Part shown: one piece after another, positions 1 through 5,479 of the stretch
Layout: each line of letters opens with the position of its first letter
Numbering within the stretch: the first letter of the stretch is position 1
Origin: Rhizobium sp.
GTDB taxonomy: Bacteria; Pseudomonadota; Alphaproteobacteria; Rhizobiales; Rhizobiaceae
Direction: 5' to 3'
DNA: 15,936 nucleotides
NCBI GenBank assembly: GCA_003527225.1
Contig: DPXQ01000166.1
Location: forward strand, 1-15,936
Notes under the pieces: model-generated
Told to the model about the DNA's origin: nothing
Databases searched by the model: none
The model's input: the letters and a program-made list of their open reading frames with translations, nothing else
Made by a program: the position numbers and the translations under genes

Positions 1-51
1 TGCGGCCTTCGCCGGATGCTTACGGCGTCTCAATCACCAACAGAGGTACAC

Positions 52-255
52 ATGGCGACCGGAACAGTAAAATTCTTTGCTCAGGACAAGGGCTTCGGCT
101 TCATCACCCCGGATGATGGCGGTCAGGACGTCTTTGTGCACATCTCCGCGGTCGGCTTCGGCGAGGCACTTAAAGACGGTCAGAAGGTTCGCTATGAAGT
201 AGGTCAGGACCGCAAGACGGGTAAATCCAAGGCCGAGAACGTTTCAGTGATCTGA
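52..255 (+). CDS. cspA: Cold-shock domain protein (CspA family)
   Basis: A 67-residue single cold-shock domain, the usual length for the family. Both RNA-binding motifs are visible: RNP1 as KGFGFI (residues 13-18) and RNP2 as DVFVHIS (residues 26-32). Proteins of this kind bind single-stranded RNA and DNA in the cytoplasm and act as RNA chaperones or antiterminators. I chose the ATG at 52 because the protein then begins MATGTVKFF as in the family and an AGAGGT ribosome binding site lies just upstream; an in-frame ATG at 16 would add 12 residues with no similarity. It is followed by a clear terminator and is transcribed away from the genes to its right, so it is an independent unit. Rhizobia carry many paralogs, so the exact symbol and any cold induction are not proven. 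Its promoter and 5' leader lie mostly outside the window. Confidence 0.93.
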   Translation: MATGTVKFFAQDKGFGFITPDDGGQDVFVHISAVGFGEALKDGQKVRYEVGQDRKTGKSKAENVSVI

Positions 256-274
256 GCCGTCGCTTACAACATCC

Positions 275-320
275 AGCGCGGCGATTCGGTGATACATCAG
301 TCGCCGCGCTTGCTTTATTT
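275..320 (+). terminator. Rho-independent terminator after the cold-shock gene
   Basis: A perfect 10-bp inverted repeat, AGCGCGGCGA at 275-284 and TCGCCGCGCT at 301-310, with a 16-base loop, followed by the T-rich stretch TGCTTTATTT. It starts 20 bases after the stop codon of the cold-shock gene. Read on the other strand it lacks a T run, so it probably stops only + strand transcription. Confidence 0.75.
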
Positions 321-398
321 GTCAGCAAGACAAACAATATTGCCATTCATGTCATGGCAGTGCCGTCTGGATTTCCGGTCTCGCTCAATCGGCAGCGC

Positions 399-417
399 AC
401 TCAGTTCAACACTGAGT
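399..417. repeat. Short inverted repeat between convergent genes
   Basis: ACTCAG (399-404) and CTGAGT (412-417) flank a 7-base loop, 10 bases beyond the stop codon of the minus-strand gene ending at 427. It could be a weak terminator for that gene, but no T run follows it on either strand. Confidence 0.3.
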
Positions 418-426
418 CAACGCTTC

Positions 427-645
427 TTACGGAAACCTCTGCCCCGTTAGCATCGCCACCAGTTGGAACCGGTTTCGAATTCCGCTCTGATATAGGTTTA
501 TCAGAACTTTAGCGCTTTCCTGCGCCGGCGGCGATGTTTGAGAGACGCCGCGCAGTTCGCACACACGCGCAAAGGCCGTGTCCAGCAATGCCAGATCTTC
601 AGGTGTAAGAACTGAATTGAGTTTTTTGGCAACGTCGTGGATCAT
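427..645 (-). CDS. Small protein of unknown function, paralog A
   Basis: A 72-residue protein, probably cytosolic: no signal peptide, membrane segment or cysteine pattern suggests otherwise (a single Cys is at residue 28). I do not recognise a named domain. It aligns without gaps over 57 residues with the product of the gene just upstream (691-921), sharing 18 identities, including LALL near the N-terminus and a C-terminal core SG.R....L.AM..G. This similarity is the best argument that both are real genes. From memory, small Rhizobiales proteins with a leucine-rich helix followed by a YQSG- or FxSG-type turn are common and uncharacterised; I could not check this. The start at 645 is 45 bases after the neighbour's stop. 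The nearest purine-rich site (AGGAG) is about 16 bases from the ATG, so translation may depend on the upstream gene. No function is inferred. Confidence 0.7.
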   Translation of the reverse strand: MIHDVAKKLNSVLTPEDLALLDTAFARVCELRGVSQTSPPAQESAKVLINLYQSGIRNRFQLVAMLTGQRFP

Positions 646-690
646 GAGCGGGAAATAGTAGCTCCTGCGCTCCCATCAAGTCCTTTGTTT

Positions 691-921
691 TCAATCATGC
701 TGATGGCTCTCGATTGTCATGCCCCTGGCCATTGCTTTCAGCTCTTCCTCGCTTCGAAAGCCCGACTTGAAAAGGGCGACCAGCTCCTTTGCCAAGCTAA
801 GCTCTTGATCCGCATTCGAGTCGCCAGATTGATCTCGAAACAGGTCCGCGAGCACCGTGCGTAGCAATGCCAAACCCTGTGGGCCTATCTCCTGCTCGTC
901 ATCAAAATAGGTTCCCCCCAT
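691..921 (-). CDS. Small protein of unknown function, paralog B
   Basis: A 76-residue acidic protein without signal peptide or membrane segment. The ATG at 921 is preceded by GAGAGAGGA at a good distance, which supports the start. Residues 12-68 align without gaps to the product of 427-645 (about 32 percent identity by my count), so the two genes are tandem duplicates and likely one transcription unit, this one first. The conserved parts are LALL.T, A.LF.SG.R and L.AM..G, which suggests two or three helices with a glycine turn. The genes sit between a cold-shock gene and the repABC operon of a conjugative plasmid, but nothing in the sequence ties them to replication or transfer. Function unknown; coding status is well supported by the paralogy and the ribosome binding site. 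Confidence 0.75.
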   Translation of the reverse strand: MGGTYFDDEQEIGPQGLALLRTVLADLFRDQSGDSNADQELSLAKELVALFKSGFRSEEELKAMARGMTIESHQHD

Positions 922-941
922 CAGCCGGTCCTCTCTCCAAG

Positions 942-959
942 CTATGCCTGATCACATAG
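942..959. promoter_or_regulatory. Small palindrome upstream of the paralogous pair
   Basis: CTATG (942-946) and CATAG (955-959) flank an inner palindrome TGATCA (949-954), about 20 to 40 bases upstream of the minus-strand start at 921. The position fits an operator or promoter element for the two-gene unit, but I see no convincing -10/-35 pair, so this is only a candidate. Confidence 0.25.
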
Positions 960-1074
960 TGACATGACATCACGTCCATAAGCTTCGCAACACATTCTCT
1001 ACCGAGCTACACGTCTTTCCCGCATCTTTTCGATGAATCAAATGTTTGGTCCCTCATCCCCATAAGCGATTAGC

Positions 1075-1096
1075 TCGCCGATGCCTCAATCGGCGA
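1075..1096. repeat. 8-bp inverted repeat
   Basis: TCGCCGAT at 1075-1082 and ATCGGCGA at 1089-1096 are perfect inverted copies with a 6-base loop. No T run follows on either strand, so it is not a standard terminator. It could be a protein-binding site. Confidence 0.5.
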
Positions 1097-1140
1097 CCGA
1101 CCACAGGTGCTTTAGGGTATACCTCCAGAGACAATCTCCG

Positions 1141-1193
1141 TGAGACGCAAATCAGTACGTCAATTGGGTCGATTTGGCAGTTATGAGACGCAA
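1141..1193. repeat. 10-bp direct repeat pair
   Basis: TGAGACGCAA occurs at 1141-1150 and again at 1184-1193, 43 bases apart start to start (about four helical turns). No gene overlaps it. Meaning unknown. Confidence 0.45.
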
Positions 1194-1194
1194 C

Positions 1195-1217
1195 CAATGA
1201 AGGTCTAGAACCTATTG
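1195..1217. repeat. Interrupted inverted repeat
   Basis: CAAT (1195-1198) and AGGT (1201-1204) pair with ACCT (1210-1213) and ATTG (1214-1217), with a two-base bulge and a 5-base loop. It lies next to the second copy of the direct repeat. A protein-binding role is possible but unsupported. Confidence 0.3.
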
Positions 1218-1630
1218 AAACGTTTTTGCGCATCGTTACCAACCTGCGCGAGTTAGATCAGGATTTTCAGGATGTAAGGTGCTGAATGCAGCGCGCTTAA
1301 AACAGCCATCCCGCCTCACAGCCGCTCACTTCCACCACCCAGCACGCTTGCACATCGAGGTATCCCACAGAAGCCGAGAATGTCGATGCAGGTCACTTAA
1401 CAGGTCAAAATCAGCTGCGCTGGCGCCCTCTCTGGCCTTCTCTCGCTCTACCTTCCCGCTCCTGCATCCGCCCAGCGCCACTGCGTTCGATCGCGGCCTC
1501 AATCGTCCCCCTCAGCTTTACCCCACCTCTCATCAATCACTATCGCCGAGGCTTCAAACGACGACCGTTCCAATGGAATTGTATGCTTTTCACGTTCACT
1601 GTTCGTTTCTCGGTCACCCCAAAATCTAGC

Positions 1631-1646
1631 GTTCAACGGCGGTAAC
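1631..1646. promoter_or_regulatory. parS-like partition site candidate behind repC
   Basis: GTTCAACGGCGGTAAC has the GTT...AAC ends of the 16-bp parS of repABC plasmids (GTTNNCNGCNGNNAAC). Read on the minus strand it matches 8 of the 10 fixed positions. It lies 57 bases beyond the repC stop codon, one of the places where repABC parS sites are known (for example behind repC in R. etli p42d). The inner part is not a good palindrome. I saw no better match around repA-repB or in the leader, so this is the best parS candidate, at modest confidence. Confidence 0.35.
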
Positions 1647-1662
1647 TCACTGTATCGTTTGA

Positions 1663-1706
1663 GAAAAAAACGAAAAAAAACGGCTGACAAGCACGCTGTG
1701 GCGTCA
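1663..1706 (-). terminator. Possible terminator of the repABC operon
   Basis: On the minus strand the repC stop codon lies in a small hairpin (ACGC-CACA-GCGT, 1693-1704). About a dozen bases later come two T runs separated by CG (T8 then T7; seen as A runs at 1664-1670 and 1673-1680 on the + strand). The stem is weak and not adjacent to the T run, so termination may be inefficient or may need another structure. Confidence 0.35.
1674..1691. repeat. 18-bp repeat, copy behind repC
   Basis: AAAAAAACGGCTGACAAG is identical here and at 4163-4180. This copy ends 12 bases from the repC stop codon; the other ends 4 bases from the repA stop codon, in the same orientation. Confidence 0.85.
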
Positions 1707-2948
1707 AGCAGTTCTTCGATCCCCGCTTTCATGGAGCTTCAAAAGAGCCATCAACATCGGCCCAAGCGAAAACTCCCCACGTTCCGAGCGCCTGGTGAGA
1801 TCCCGAAGATAGCCGCCGGCAGATGTTATTAAGTTCGATCGTTCAAGAATGCAGGCCATAGCCACCGCGGCATTTTCTGGCCCCATCGCGCTGCACGCAT
1901 CCTCGTAGGCTGACGGACTGACGCCGAGCATGGAGCGCACCACGACGGCGGCCTTCATGAGCTCGCGCCAGTTTTCTATACGTCCGCCGGGACCATAGTC
2001 GGCAATCTGTGGGCAGGCCCGAAGTACCATCCCGAGTGGAAAGGCCTTTATTGGCTCTGGCTTGGCCTTCGCTCGCCCGTTCGCCTCGCTCTTGGCCTGA
2101 CGCTCATCCTCCAGGTTTCCGCCCTGCTCTTTTCTAGAGCTAGGTTCAAGTTCATAGATAGATTCGGTATTTGAATTCTGTAAGTGCCGGTCATTCTGGA
2201 CGGCATTGCCACGCATATTTTCAGGTTTTAGCTGCATTTCCAGAATGTTGAGGATCTCTGCCCGAAGCATCTGCATTTCATCGAGCGCGAGTTCGAGCTG
2301 GCCCCTGTCCGGATAGCGTGGAAGGCGCGCAAGAATGTCGACATAGACCGCTTCTACCTGCCCCCAGTTACCGGGCGCGCCCTCCTCCACCGCAGCTGAG
2401 ATGAGCTTGCGCACGTCTCGCCGGCAGATCGTAAGAGCTTCTTTTGTCCGACGGAACCGTGTTCTCTCCGAAACGACATCCTGTGCGATTTGCGCAAGTT
2501 CATGGGCGCGAGTCAGAAGAGGGGTCAGGTCGAAGCCGTAGGCCTGCTCTACTTCACCGTCACGACCGCGATGTGCGTACCGCTTCCCGTTGGGGCTATC
2601 GCGGCGCAAGATGAGCCCGGCCTCGACGAGTGCCGCGAGTTGCCGCCTGAGTGTGCTTTCCGTGATCCCATGAGCTCGAACCGATAGCTGCCTATTGGAT
2701 GGGAAGACGACAAGCCCGCTGCTCGAATCGAGCTCCCCGTGTGGGTAAAACGTCAGGAGAGCATCGAGAACGGCCAAGGCCCGATCCTGAACTCCAAGGC
2801 GTTCTCGCGCCTCGCAGACATCGCGAAACACTTTCCACTTTTCAATCCGCGTGTTGTGATCCGGGTCCTTGATCGCCATCTGTCTTTTGACCAGGGCAAG
2901 CGACATCGACCGCCGCCCAAAGGGCGTCGTCACATCTCCCGTTTGCAT
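1704..2948 (-). CDS. repC: RepC replication initiator
   Basis: A 414-residue protein of the usual RepC length and composition. RepC is the essential initiator of repABC plasmids and binds an origin inside its own gene. The N-terminal half (about residues 35-145) holds the DNA-binding region, with a winged-helix-like part TESTLRRQLAALVEAGLI (97-114). A polar low-complexity linker (about 245-300) separates it from a compact C-terminal domain (about 300-405) with the motif GPENAAVAMACILERS. The ATG at 2948 is preceded by AAAGGTGAG at ideal spacing. It is the last gene of repABC, 156 bases after repB, with the antisense RNA in the gap. Expression is therefore probably limited by the ctRNA, by a hairpin over the ribosome binding site, and by RepA acting at the operon promoter. 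The gene is intact. Confidence 0.95.
   Translation of the reverse strand: MQTGDVTTPFGRRSMSLALVKRQMAIKDPDHNTRIEKWKVFRDVCEARERLGVQDRALAVLDALLTFYPHGELDSSSGLVVFPSNRQLSVRAHGITESTLRRQLAALVEAGLILRRDSPNGKRYAHRGRDGEVEQAYGFDLTPLLTRAHELAQIAQDVVSERTRFRRTKEALTICRRDVRKLISAAVEEGAPGNWGQVEAVYVDILARLPRYPDRGQLELALDEMQMLRAEILNILEMQLKPENMRGNAVQNDRHLQNSNTESIYELEPSSRKEQGGNLEDERQAKSEANGRAKAKPEPIKAFPLGMVLRACPQIADYGPGGRIENWRELMKAAVVVRSMLGVSPSAYEDACSAMGPENAAVAMACILERSNLITSAGGYLRDLTRRSERGEFSLGPMLMALLKLHESGDRRTA
2145..2240. other. Candidate replication origin (AT-rich segment inside repC)
   Basis: This part of repC, encoding the low-complexity linker around residues 236-268, is markedly richer in A+T than the rest of the gene. 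RepABC origins are known to lie within repC in such an AT-rich stretch. No iterons are visible, which agrees with the family. The boundaries are approximate. Confidence 0.5.
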
Positions 2949-2956
2949 TTTTCTCT

Positions 2957-2974
2957 CACCTTTCTTCAGGCAAA
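2957..2974 (-). promoter_or_regulatory. Hairpin covering the repC ribosome binding site
   Basis: On the minus-strand mRNA, CCUUU (2974-2970) can pair with AAAGG (2961-2957) across an 8-base loop. AAAGG is the first part of the repC ribosome binding site AAAGGTGAG. The stem would hide the site and lower RepC synthesis. In related plasmids the repC leader folds into alternative structures depending on ctRNA binding; this hairpin fits that model but is an inference from sequence. Confidence 0.45.
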
Positions 2975-3007
2975 GGAAATCCGCTCACCAAAATGGCGCC
3001 AAGACTC

Positions 3008-3036
3008 TTGACTGTGATTCCGGGAAATGCGATTCT
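3008..3036 (+). promoter_or_regulatory. Promoter of the antisense ctRNA
   Basis: TTGACT (3008-3013) is a near-consensus -35 box. It is followed after exactly 17 bases by GATTCT (3031-3036), an acceptable -10 box. It points against the repABC operon and lies 25 bases before the start of the terminator stem at 3061, the right geometry for a transcript of about 50 bases. Confidence 0.6.
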
Positions 3037-3042
3037 CAATCC

Positions 3043-3096
3043 TGCTAGAGATGACGAGAGAGGCTTCCACGGTTCGCCGTTTGGGGGCCTTTTTCT
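3043..3096 (+). ncRNA. Antisense ctRNA of repABC (RepE/inc-alpha type)
   Basis: A small RNA of roughly 50 to 55 bases is predicted from the promoter at 3008-3036 and a strong terminator at 3061-3099. It lies in the repB-repC gap on the strand opposite the operon, where repABC plasmids encode a counter-transcribed RNA. That RNA pairs with the repC leader, lowers repC expression and causes incompatibility between related plasmids. Most of the RNA is one hairpin with a UUCG loop, which would be the recognition structure for the target mRNA. The exact 5' end is inferred from the -10 box. Confidence 0.75.
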
Positions 3097-3099
3097 TTT
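3061..3099 (+). terminator. Terminator hairpin of the ctRNA
   Basis: A long stem from 3061 to 3090: AGGC pairs with GCCT at the base, with CC/GG and CACGG/CCGT pairs inside, two G-T pairs and a small TT bulge, closed by a TTCG tetraloop. It is followed by TTTTTCTTTT. It is the strongest intrinsic terminator in the window and reads only on the + strand. Confidence 0.8.
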
Positions 3100-3104
3100 G
3101 CGGT

Positions 3105-4100
3105 TTAGTCTCCGTTGGTTTGGCTTTGCGACCCCTTGTACTCCTCGTACAAGCGATCCATGCGAGAAGACAGCCATTCGCTGAAAGGCTTGGCTTCTAT
3201 ATTCGTGAGCTCGATGGCAACCTTCTTCGCTTTGGCGGTCATCGCGAAATTCAGCGAGCGATCAGACGAGATCCAGTCTGTTGCTGCGGTATCGGCTTTG
3301 GGCTTTTTCGCAGCCGATTTGGTCTTGTATCGCTTCACGTAGTCATGAAGTTCATCAAACCGCTCGGCTTCAGGAAGCTTTTGAAAGTCGGCCGAAGCTG
3401 CGTGCTCAACAGCGACCTTGGAGAGGGCAGGGGCGAGTAGCAACTGCCGGAGGCTGAGCCACCGGTCGCGCCCAATTTTCTTCGATGCACCCAAGACCTG
3501 AATGACTGACGCCGGCACGGCCTCGACGACAGCAAGCATCTTCGACAGCATCGCCTCATCGATGGCGAGCGACGAACGAACCGTTTCCTTGTTCATTCCA
3601 GACGCGATCAGGTTCTGAGCAAAGTAGGCGCGTTCAATGAAAGACAGGTTTGAACGGGCTGCGTTTTCCTGTCCCTGCACGATCGCGGAGGTGATATCGT
3701 CGAGTTTCTTTACAATCGCCTTGACTGGGACCCCGAGTTCGCGAGCCACCCTGAGACGACGGTGACCGAACACGACCATGTATCGCTTTGCATCGGTGGA
3801 GCTCGGGCGGACAAGGATAGGCGTCGTCTGCCCCGATTCCTTGATTGCCTGAAGCAGTTCCTGAAACTCTTCTCCGTCGTCTGAAAGGCGGTCGGCCACA
3901 AAGGACACGTCAATCAATCGCGGATCGAGATCCACGATCACCTCACCTTCCATGAGCTTCTTGGTGTTCTCTGCCATATCTTCAATGGAGCGAACAACCG
4001 TCTTGGCGGCTCCTGTCATGCCGTAACCGGGTTTCGTCGGCGTCTGGCTCGCCGAGATTGCGTCCATATCCAGATTGGCGAACGGATTTTTACGGGACAT
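3105..4100 (-). CDS. repB: RepB partition protein (ParB family)
   Basis: A 331-residue ParB-like protein, normal length for RepB. The N-terminus MSRKNPFANL is typical. The ParB/Spo0J nuclease-like domain (about 53-150) carries GHRRLRVARELG (112-123) and ENAARSNLSFIERA (145-158). A helix-turn-helix for parS binding follows at about 168-195, and the C-terminal part is the likely dimerisation domain. RepB binds parS sites, works with the RepA ATPase to segregate the plasmid, and helps RepA repress the operon. The ATG at 4100 has GGGAGAG upstream at good spacing. The gap to repA is 84 bases and holds one copy of the 18-bp repeat. Only one candidate parS is seen in the window (1631-1646). The gene is intact. 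Confidence 0.95.
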   Translation of the reverse strand: MSRKNPFANLDMDAISASQTPTKPGYGMTGAAKTVVRSIEDMAENTKKLMEGEVIVDLDPRLIDVSFVADRLSDDGEEFQELLQAIKESGQTTPILVRPSSTDAKRYMVVFGHRRLRVARELGVPVKAIVKKLDDITSAIVQGQENAARSNLSFIERAYFAQNLIASGMNKETVRSSLAIDEAMLSKMLAVVEAVPASVIQVLGASKKIGRDRWLSLRQLLLAPALSKVAVEHAASADFQKLPEAERFDELHDYVKRYKTKSAAKKPKADTAATDWISSDRSLNFAMTAKAKKVAIELTNIEAKPFSEWLSSRMDRLYEEYKGSQSQTNGD

Positions 4101-4162
4101 AGGTGCTCTCCCAACCTGCTCTCAAAACCGCTAACTTATTGACATCAATTTGCAAAACGCTG

Positions 4163-4180
4163 AAAAAAACGGCTGACAAG
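4163..4180. repeat. 18-bp repeat, copy behind repA
   Basis: Exact second copy of the sequence at 1674-1691. In minus-strand orientation it reads CTTGTCAGCCG followed by seven T, 4 bases after the repA stop codon, in the repA-repB gap. Confidence 0.85.
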
Positions 4181-4184
4181 TGCC

Positions 4185-5375
4185 TCATTTTCTCCCCCAG
4201 ACACCGTGGATGAGCTCAACGATTTCCGCGTTAGCGGCATTTAAACTCTCCATTGCCCTGTCGTAGGTTGCCCGGACAAATTCACCCCGCTCAACCTCGT
4301 ACAGGGTTTGCTTCTTGATGGACGCGTCGGAAATCGCTGTGGACTTCAGAACGTGGTTTCTCAGCATCTGCTGGGCGAACATCGACTGCATGAATCCGAC
4401 CATCTGGGCCTGCGGAATATCCGTGGGCTCAAAGCGGGTGATAAGATACCGGAACCACTGGACACGCATTTCGGCCCCGGCCTCCGCTACCGGCCCCATG
4501 ATCCCCCCGAGCATCATGAGAAACTGGCTCATCGACATGATGTCCAGCATCTGAGGATGAATGGTGATAAGGATCCCGGTAGAAGCCATGAGGGCGGTAA
4601 TCGTCAAATAGCCCAGTTGAGGAGGGCAATCGATGACGACTACATCGTACTTGTCATCCACCTGCCTCAGAGCGCTGGCGATCCGCATATAGAAGAGTCG
4701 GCCATCCTCCCCCTTCTTGGAGGAAATCGCCAGTGGCACGTCATATTCGTATTCCTGCAGAACCAGGTTGGCGGGCACGACATCCAGTCCAGGAATGTTG
4801 GTCGGCTGGATGACGTCAGCGATTGACTTCCGCTCGTCGTCAAATCGAAGAGCCTCATAAAGAGAGGCAGTATCATCGAGCTCCGGCTGGATCCCGAAAA
4901 GCGAAGTCAGTGAAGCCTGCGGGTCAAGGTCGATCGCCAGCACACGATGGCCGGTGAGGGCAAGATATTGCGCAAGGTGCGCCGCAGTGGTGGTCTTGCC
5001 GCTTCCGCCCTTGAAGTTGACGACCGATACGACCTGCATCGGCTCTCCTTCTTTACGCCTCGGCACATAGTATCTCTTGTCGGACTTCTTGTTGGCCTCG
5101 AGATAATCCCGGAGCTCAAGCATCTGGACAGCCGTATAGTATCGGCGTCCACCGATGGACTCGATTTCCGGTCCTTTTCCGTCAGAATGGAGTTGCCTCA
5201 GGTGCGTCTGGGTGACACCCATGAAGTCCGCAACTTCAGCAAGCTGAAACTTGCGCAGCCCCTTGCGAGCATCAGGCGGGTACTGCTGGCTGCGCAACAT
5301 ATGCAACGCGCTTGAGATCTTCGCCCCTTGCTCGGCAATCTCAATATCAAATCTGTTGGGCAGCAAATTGCTCAT
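4185..5375 (-). CDS. repA: RepA partition ATPase (ParA family) and operon repressor
   Basis: A 396-residue ParA-type ATPase of usual RepA length. The N-terminal region has a MerR-like helix-turn-helix (EVADFMGVTQTHLRQLHSDG, 47-66) after the family motif PPDARK (33-38). The ATPase core has the deviant Walker A KGGSGKTT (122-129), the A' motif VLAIDLDPQAS (145-155) and Walker B VVVIDCPP (245-252). RepA moves plasmid copies apart with RepB and represses repABC transcription by binding upstream DNA. The ATG at 5375 gives the standard N-terminus; the ribosome binding site is weak (GGGA about 12 bases upstream). It is the first gene of the operon and is divergent from traI across 375 bases that carry tra boxes and an operator-like palindrome, so it is probably controlled by both RepA and quorum sensing. 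Confidence 0.96.
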   Translation of the reverse strand: MSNLLPNRFDIEIAEQGAKISSALHMLRSQQYPPDARKGLRKFQLAEVADFMGVTQTHLRQLHSDGKGPEIESIGGRRYYTAVQMLELRDYLEANKKSDKRYYVPRRKEGEPMQVVSVVNFKGGSGKTTTAAHLAQYLALTGHRVLAIDLDPQASLTSLFGIQPELDDTASLYEALRFDDERKSIADVIQPTNIPGLDVVPANLVLQEYEYDVPLAISSKKGEDGRLFYMRIASALRQVDDKYDVVVIDCPPQLGYLTITALMASTGILITIHPQMLDIMSMSQFLMMLGGIMGPVAEAGAEMRVQWFRYLITRFEPTDIPQAQMVGFMQSMFAQQMLRNHVLKSTAISDASIKKQTLYEVERGEFVRATYDRAMESLNAANAEIVELIHGVWGRK

Positions 5376-5445
5376 TTTGCGAACTATTTCCCGGAGGTCG
5401 TCAGTTTCGAAAAAATGGCTCGAACGCCATCATTTGCGAAACTAT
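5376..5445. repeat. Near-identical direct repeat in the repA leader
   Basis: TTTGCGAACTAT (5376-5387, touching the repA start codon) and TTTGCGAAACTAT (5433-5445) differ by one inserted A and start 57 bases apart. The second copy overlaps the right arm of the nested palindrome and the presumed -10 box. Confidence 0.55.
5403..5443 (-). promoter_or_regulatory. Nested palindrome, candidate RepA/RepB operator
   Basis: Two inverted repeats share a centre at about 5423: outer arms AGTTTCG (5403-5409) and CGAAACT (5437-5443), inner arms ATGGC (5415-5419) and GCCAT (5426-5430). The site lies 28 to 68 bases upstream of the repA start and overlaps a plausible -10 box. RepA, with help from RepB, is known to repress repABC operons from an imperfect palindrome in this leader region. 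The same sequence could also fold as a hairpin in the mRNA. Confidence 0.55.
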
Positions 5446-5469
5446 CCTGCGATTCCGGCATCGTCGCAA
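5441..5469 (-). promoter_or_regulatory. Candidate repA promoter
   Basis: On the minus strand, TTGCGA (5469-5464) and GATAGT (5446-5441) are separated by 17 bases, with four of six consensus matches each. The -10 box overlaps the arm of the nested palindrome, an arrangement suited to autorepression. Other promoters nearer the tra boxes are likely as well. Confidence 0.4.
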
Positions 5470-5479
5470 GAGATTTAAA

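Larger units (their letters stand above)
922..1703. other. Gene-poor stretch between the paralogous pair and repC
   Basis: About 780 bases with no reading frame I can support. The frames present have low-complexity, Ser/Arg/His/Pro-rich products, no ribosome binding site, or overlap repC. The stretch does hold structure: an 8-bp inverted repeat at 1075-1096, a 10-bp direct repeat TGAGACGCAA at 1141-1150 and 1184-1193, a near-palindrome GGTATACC at 1115-1122, an interrupted inverted repeat at 1195-1217, a parS-like site at 1631-1646 and A/T tracts at 1663-1680. Being directly behind repC, part of it may serve partition or incompatibility rather than coding. Confidence 0.6.

Noticed and set aside
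637..864. Open frame of 75 codons on the + strand
   Set aside because: It is antisense to the better supported paralogous gene at 691-921.
1054..1242. Open frame of 62 codons on the minus strand
   Set aside because: Basic, featureless product with no ribosome binding site; it runs over the inverted and direct repeats.
1279..1629. Open frame of 116 codons on the + strand
   Set aside because: The product is rich in Ser, Arg, His and Pro with no domain, there is no ribosome binding site, and it crosses the repeats and parS-like site behind repC.
1499..1732. Open frame of 77 codons on the minus strand
   Set aside because: It starts inside the repC end in another frame and is partly encoded by the A/T tracts; no ribosome binding site or recognisable domain.
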